Positions 5,291 through 6,419 of a stretch of DNA of 6,419 nucleotides are shown here, piece by piece (position 1 is the stretch's first letter; each line of letters starts with the position of its first letter). Source of the stretch: an uncultured Planctomycetaceae bacterium. Lineage in GTDB: Bacteria; Planctomycetota; Planctomycetia; Pirellulales; Pirellulaceae. Where the stretch lies: NCBI GenBank assembly GCA_937967755.1, contig CALBTA010000016.1, forward strand, positions 1 through 6,419, read 5' to 3'. The notes beneath the pieces are model-generated. The model did not search any database. It saw only the letters and a program-made list of their open reading frames with translations, and was not told where the DNA came from. Made by a program: the position numbers and the translations under genes.

Positions 5291-6419
5291 ATGCTCATCC
5301 CCTACAACACTGATGCACCGATTTATCATTGGCCGTTCGCCACGGTGGGGATGATCTTCGTGAATTTCGTCGTGTTCGTGCTTTGCACGCAGCACCATGC
5401 GGCGTTGGTGAAGAAGTATGAGCAACAGCAGGAAGAGATGTCACCAGAGGAATTGCTTGAAAGTGAGTTCGGGCTTACGTCGTACTACGACCCTTGGGCC
5501 GAGACGATCGACCCGTACATTCTGCACTACGGCACGATCCGCCCTTGGGAATGGGTCACGTCAAATTTCATCCACGGCGACTTTCTGCATTTGCTAGGCA
5601 ACATGGCAGTGCTGTGGGGTCTGGGGCTAATCGTCGAAGGCAAGGTCGGCTGGTGGCGTTTCATGCTGATCTATTTCGGCATCGGCATCACACAGTGTGC
5701 GATGGAACAGACGCTGACCTATTTCATCTTCGACGGCGGGTCGTTTGGGGCCAGCGCGATCGTGTTCGGCCTGGTAGCGATGGCCTTGATCTGGGCGCCG
5801 CGGAACGATCTAAGCTGCATCGTCTTCTTCGGTTACGTGTGGGCGATGGACATCGGCGTGATGGTGTATTCGGCGATTGTGCTGACGATTGAAGTGGTGC
5901 TGATGATACTTTCCACTGCCGGCGGCTCGTTCGGGATCACGTCCGCCGTGTTGCACTTGATGGGCGCCGTCGTTGGCGCGGCCGTGGCGCTGGCGATGCT
6001 GAAACTGAACTGGGTCGATTGCGAAGGGTTCGATCTGCTGGCAGTCATGACTGGCCGCGAAGGCAAGCAGCGGCGGCCATCGCGGCATGAGGAAGAAGAA
6101 AAACTAACGCCTGAGCAACTTGCCCAGCAGCGGGAAATGTCGCTGAACCAAATTCGCCACCTGATTGCCGAGGGCCAGCCGCAACTTGCCAACCCAGCGA
6201 ACCATCGAATGCGTAGCCAACACCCCGACTGGCACTTGCCTGCCGGCGATTTCCTAAAACTGATCGCGGCCTTCCACAAGCAAAAGCTGTGGGTCGATTC
6301 GCTTCCGCTGATGATTTCTTACCTGAAGAACTACGACCAGCGGATTCCGCAAGTTCGGCTGCAATTGGCCGAGATCCTCATCGACCAAGAGGACCGCCCA
6401 ACGCAAGCCCTCGCGGTGA
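5291..6419 (+). CDS. Rhomboid-family intramembrane serine protease with soluble C-terminal extension (partial, 3' end outside window)
   Basis: The frame is open from the ATG at 5291 to the window end (376 codons plus one base). Span 1 lies near 15-33, followed by a soluble loop (34-85). WEWVTSNFIHGDFLHLLGNMAVLWG (87-110) carries the rhomboid HxxxN signature (H100, N104). GGSFGASAIVFGL (149-161) holds the serine S155 in G-A-S-A, where the usual motif is G-x-S-G. GITSAVLHLMGAVVGA (215-230) supplies the catalytic H222. Both members of the Ser-His dyad are thus present, in the correct order and spacing, so proteolytic activity is likely. After span 6 (to about 237) a charged linker (255-285) leads to a soluble region; its end, MISYLKNYDQ...VRLQLAEILIDQEDRPTQAL (341-374), looks like a TPR-type helical hairpin. 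An in-frame ATG at 5201 would add 30 residues; I reject it because its leader is polar and it abuts the divergent gene. No strong ribosome-binding site is seen. Confidence 0.85.
   Translation, partial: MLIPYNTDAPIYHWPFATVGMIFVNFVVFVLCTQHHAALVKKYEQQQEEMSPEELLESEFGLTSYYDPWAETIDPYILHYGTIRPWEWVTSNFIHGDFLHLLGNMAVLWGLGLIVEGKVGWWRFMLIYFGIGITQCAMEQTLTYFIFDGGSFGASAIVFGLVAMALIWAPRNDLSCIVFFGYVWAMDIGVMVYSAIVLTIEVVLMILSTAGGSFGITSAVLHLMGAVVGAAVALAMLKLNWVDCEGFDLLAVMTGREGKQRRPSRHEEEEKLTPEQLAQQREMSLNQIRHLIAEGQPQLANPANHRMRSQHPDWHLPAGDFLKLIAAFHKQKLWVDSLPLMISYLKNYDQRIPQVRLQLAEILIDQEDRPTQALAV

Noticed and set aside
5494..5892. 132-codon plus-strand open frame in another phase
   Set aside because: It overlaps the rhomboid frame on the same strand. 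Its His/Arg-rich translation has no membrane spans, whereas the rhomboid frame runs open for the whole region.
5833..6279. 148-codon minus-strand open frame
   Set aside because: Antisense to the rhomboid gene, which has its catalytic Ser, His and HxxxN signature in the plus frame.

Overview
The window reads as a chromosomal segment of a Planctomycetes-type bacterium, probably Pirellulales-like. This is inferred from the moderately high GC content, the protein sequence styles (a DPFGGG-rich tail, a GT87 membrane protein, a rhomboid with a long C-terminal extension) and the short noncoding repeats. No rRNA, tRNA, CRISPR array, transposase or phage gene is visible.

Layout. Positions 2-205 (+) hold the last 67 codons of a gene that starts outside the window and ends in seven Asp-Pro-Phe repeats. 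A long palindrome followed by a T-run (215-256) closes it. Next come four minus-strand genes, listed in transcription order from the right: a GT87/DUF2029-type polyprenyl-phosphate-dependent glycosyltransferase (5076 or 5202 down to 3796), a membrane-anchored alkaline-phosphatase/sulfatase-superfamily enzyme (3590-1905), a 64-residue single-span membrane protein with a YIDP motif (1862-1668), and a protein joining a kinase-like catalytic loop to a SAM-dependent methyltransferase (1664-258). The last three are packed with gaps of 42 and 3 nt and look like one transcription unit. On the right a divergent plus-strand gene (5291 to beyond the window end) encodes a rhomboid-type intramembrane serine protease with a soluble C-terminal extension.

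How the genes may work together. The phosphatase-superfamily enzyme, the YIDP protein and the kinase-like/methyltransferase form a compact cassette that suggests modification of a cell-envelope glycan or polymer. The upstream GT87 enzyme could supply a lipid-linked sugar step. This is an inference from families and packing; no substrate is visible.

Non-coding structure. The 205 nt between the GT87 and phosphatase genes carries a GAATGTC tandem repeat and one arm of an 18-bp inverted repeat. The other arm, and a CTCTCCC/GGGAGAG palindrome, lie inside the GT87 reading frame, so its last about 23 residues appear to be made of intergenic repeat DNA. These repeats, the kinase-like/methyltransferase cassette and the rhomboid's tail are the points most worth a second look.
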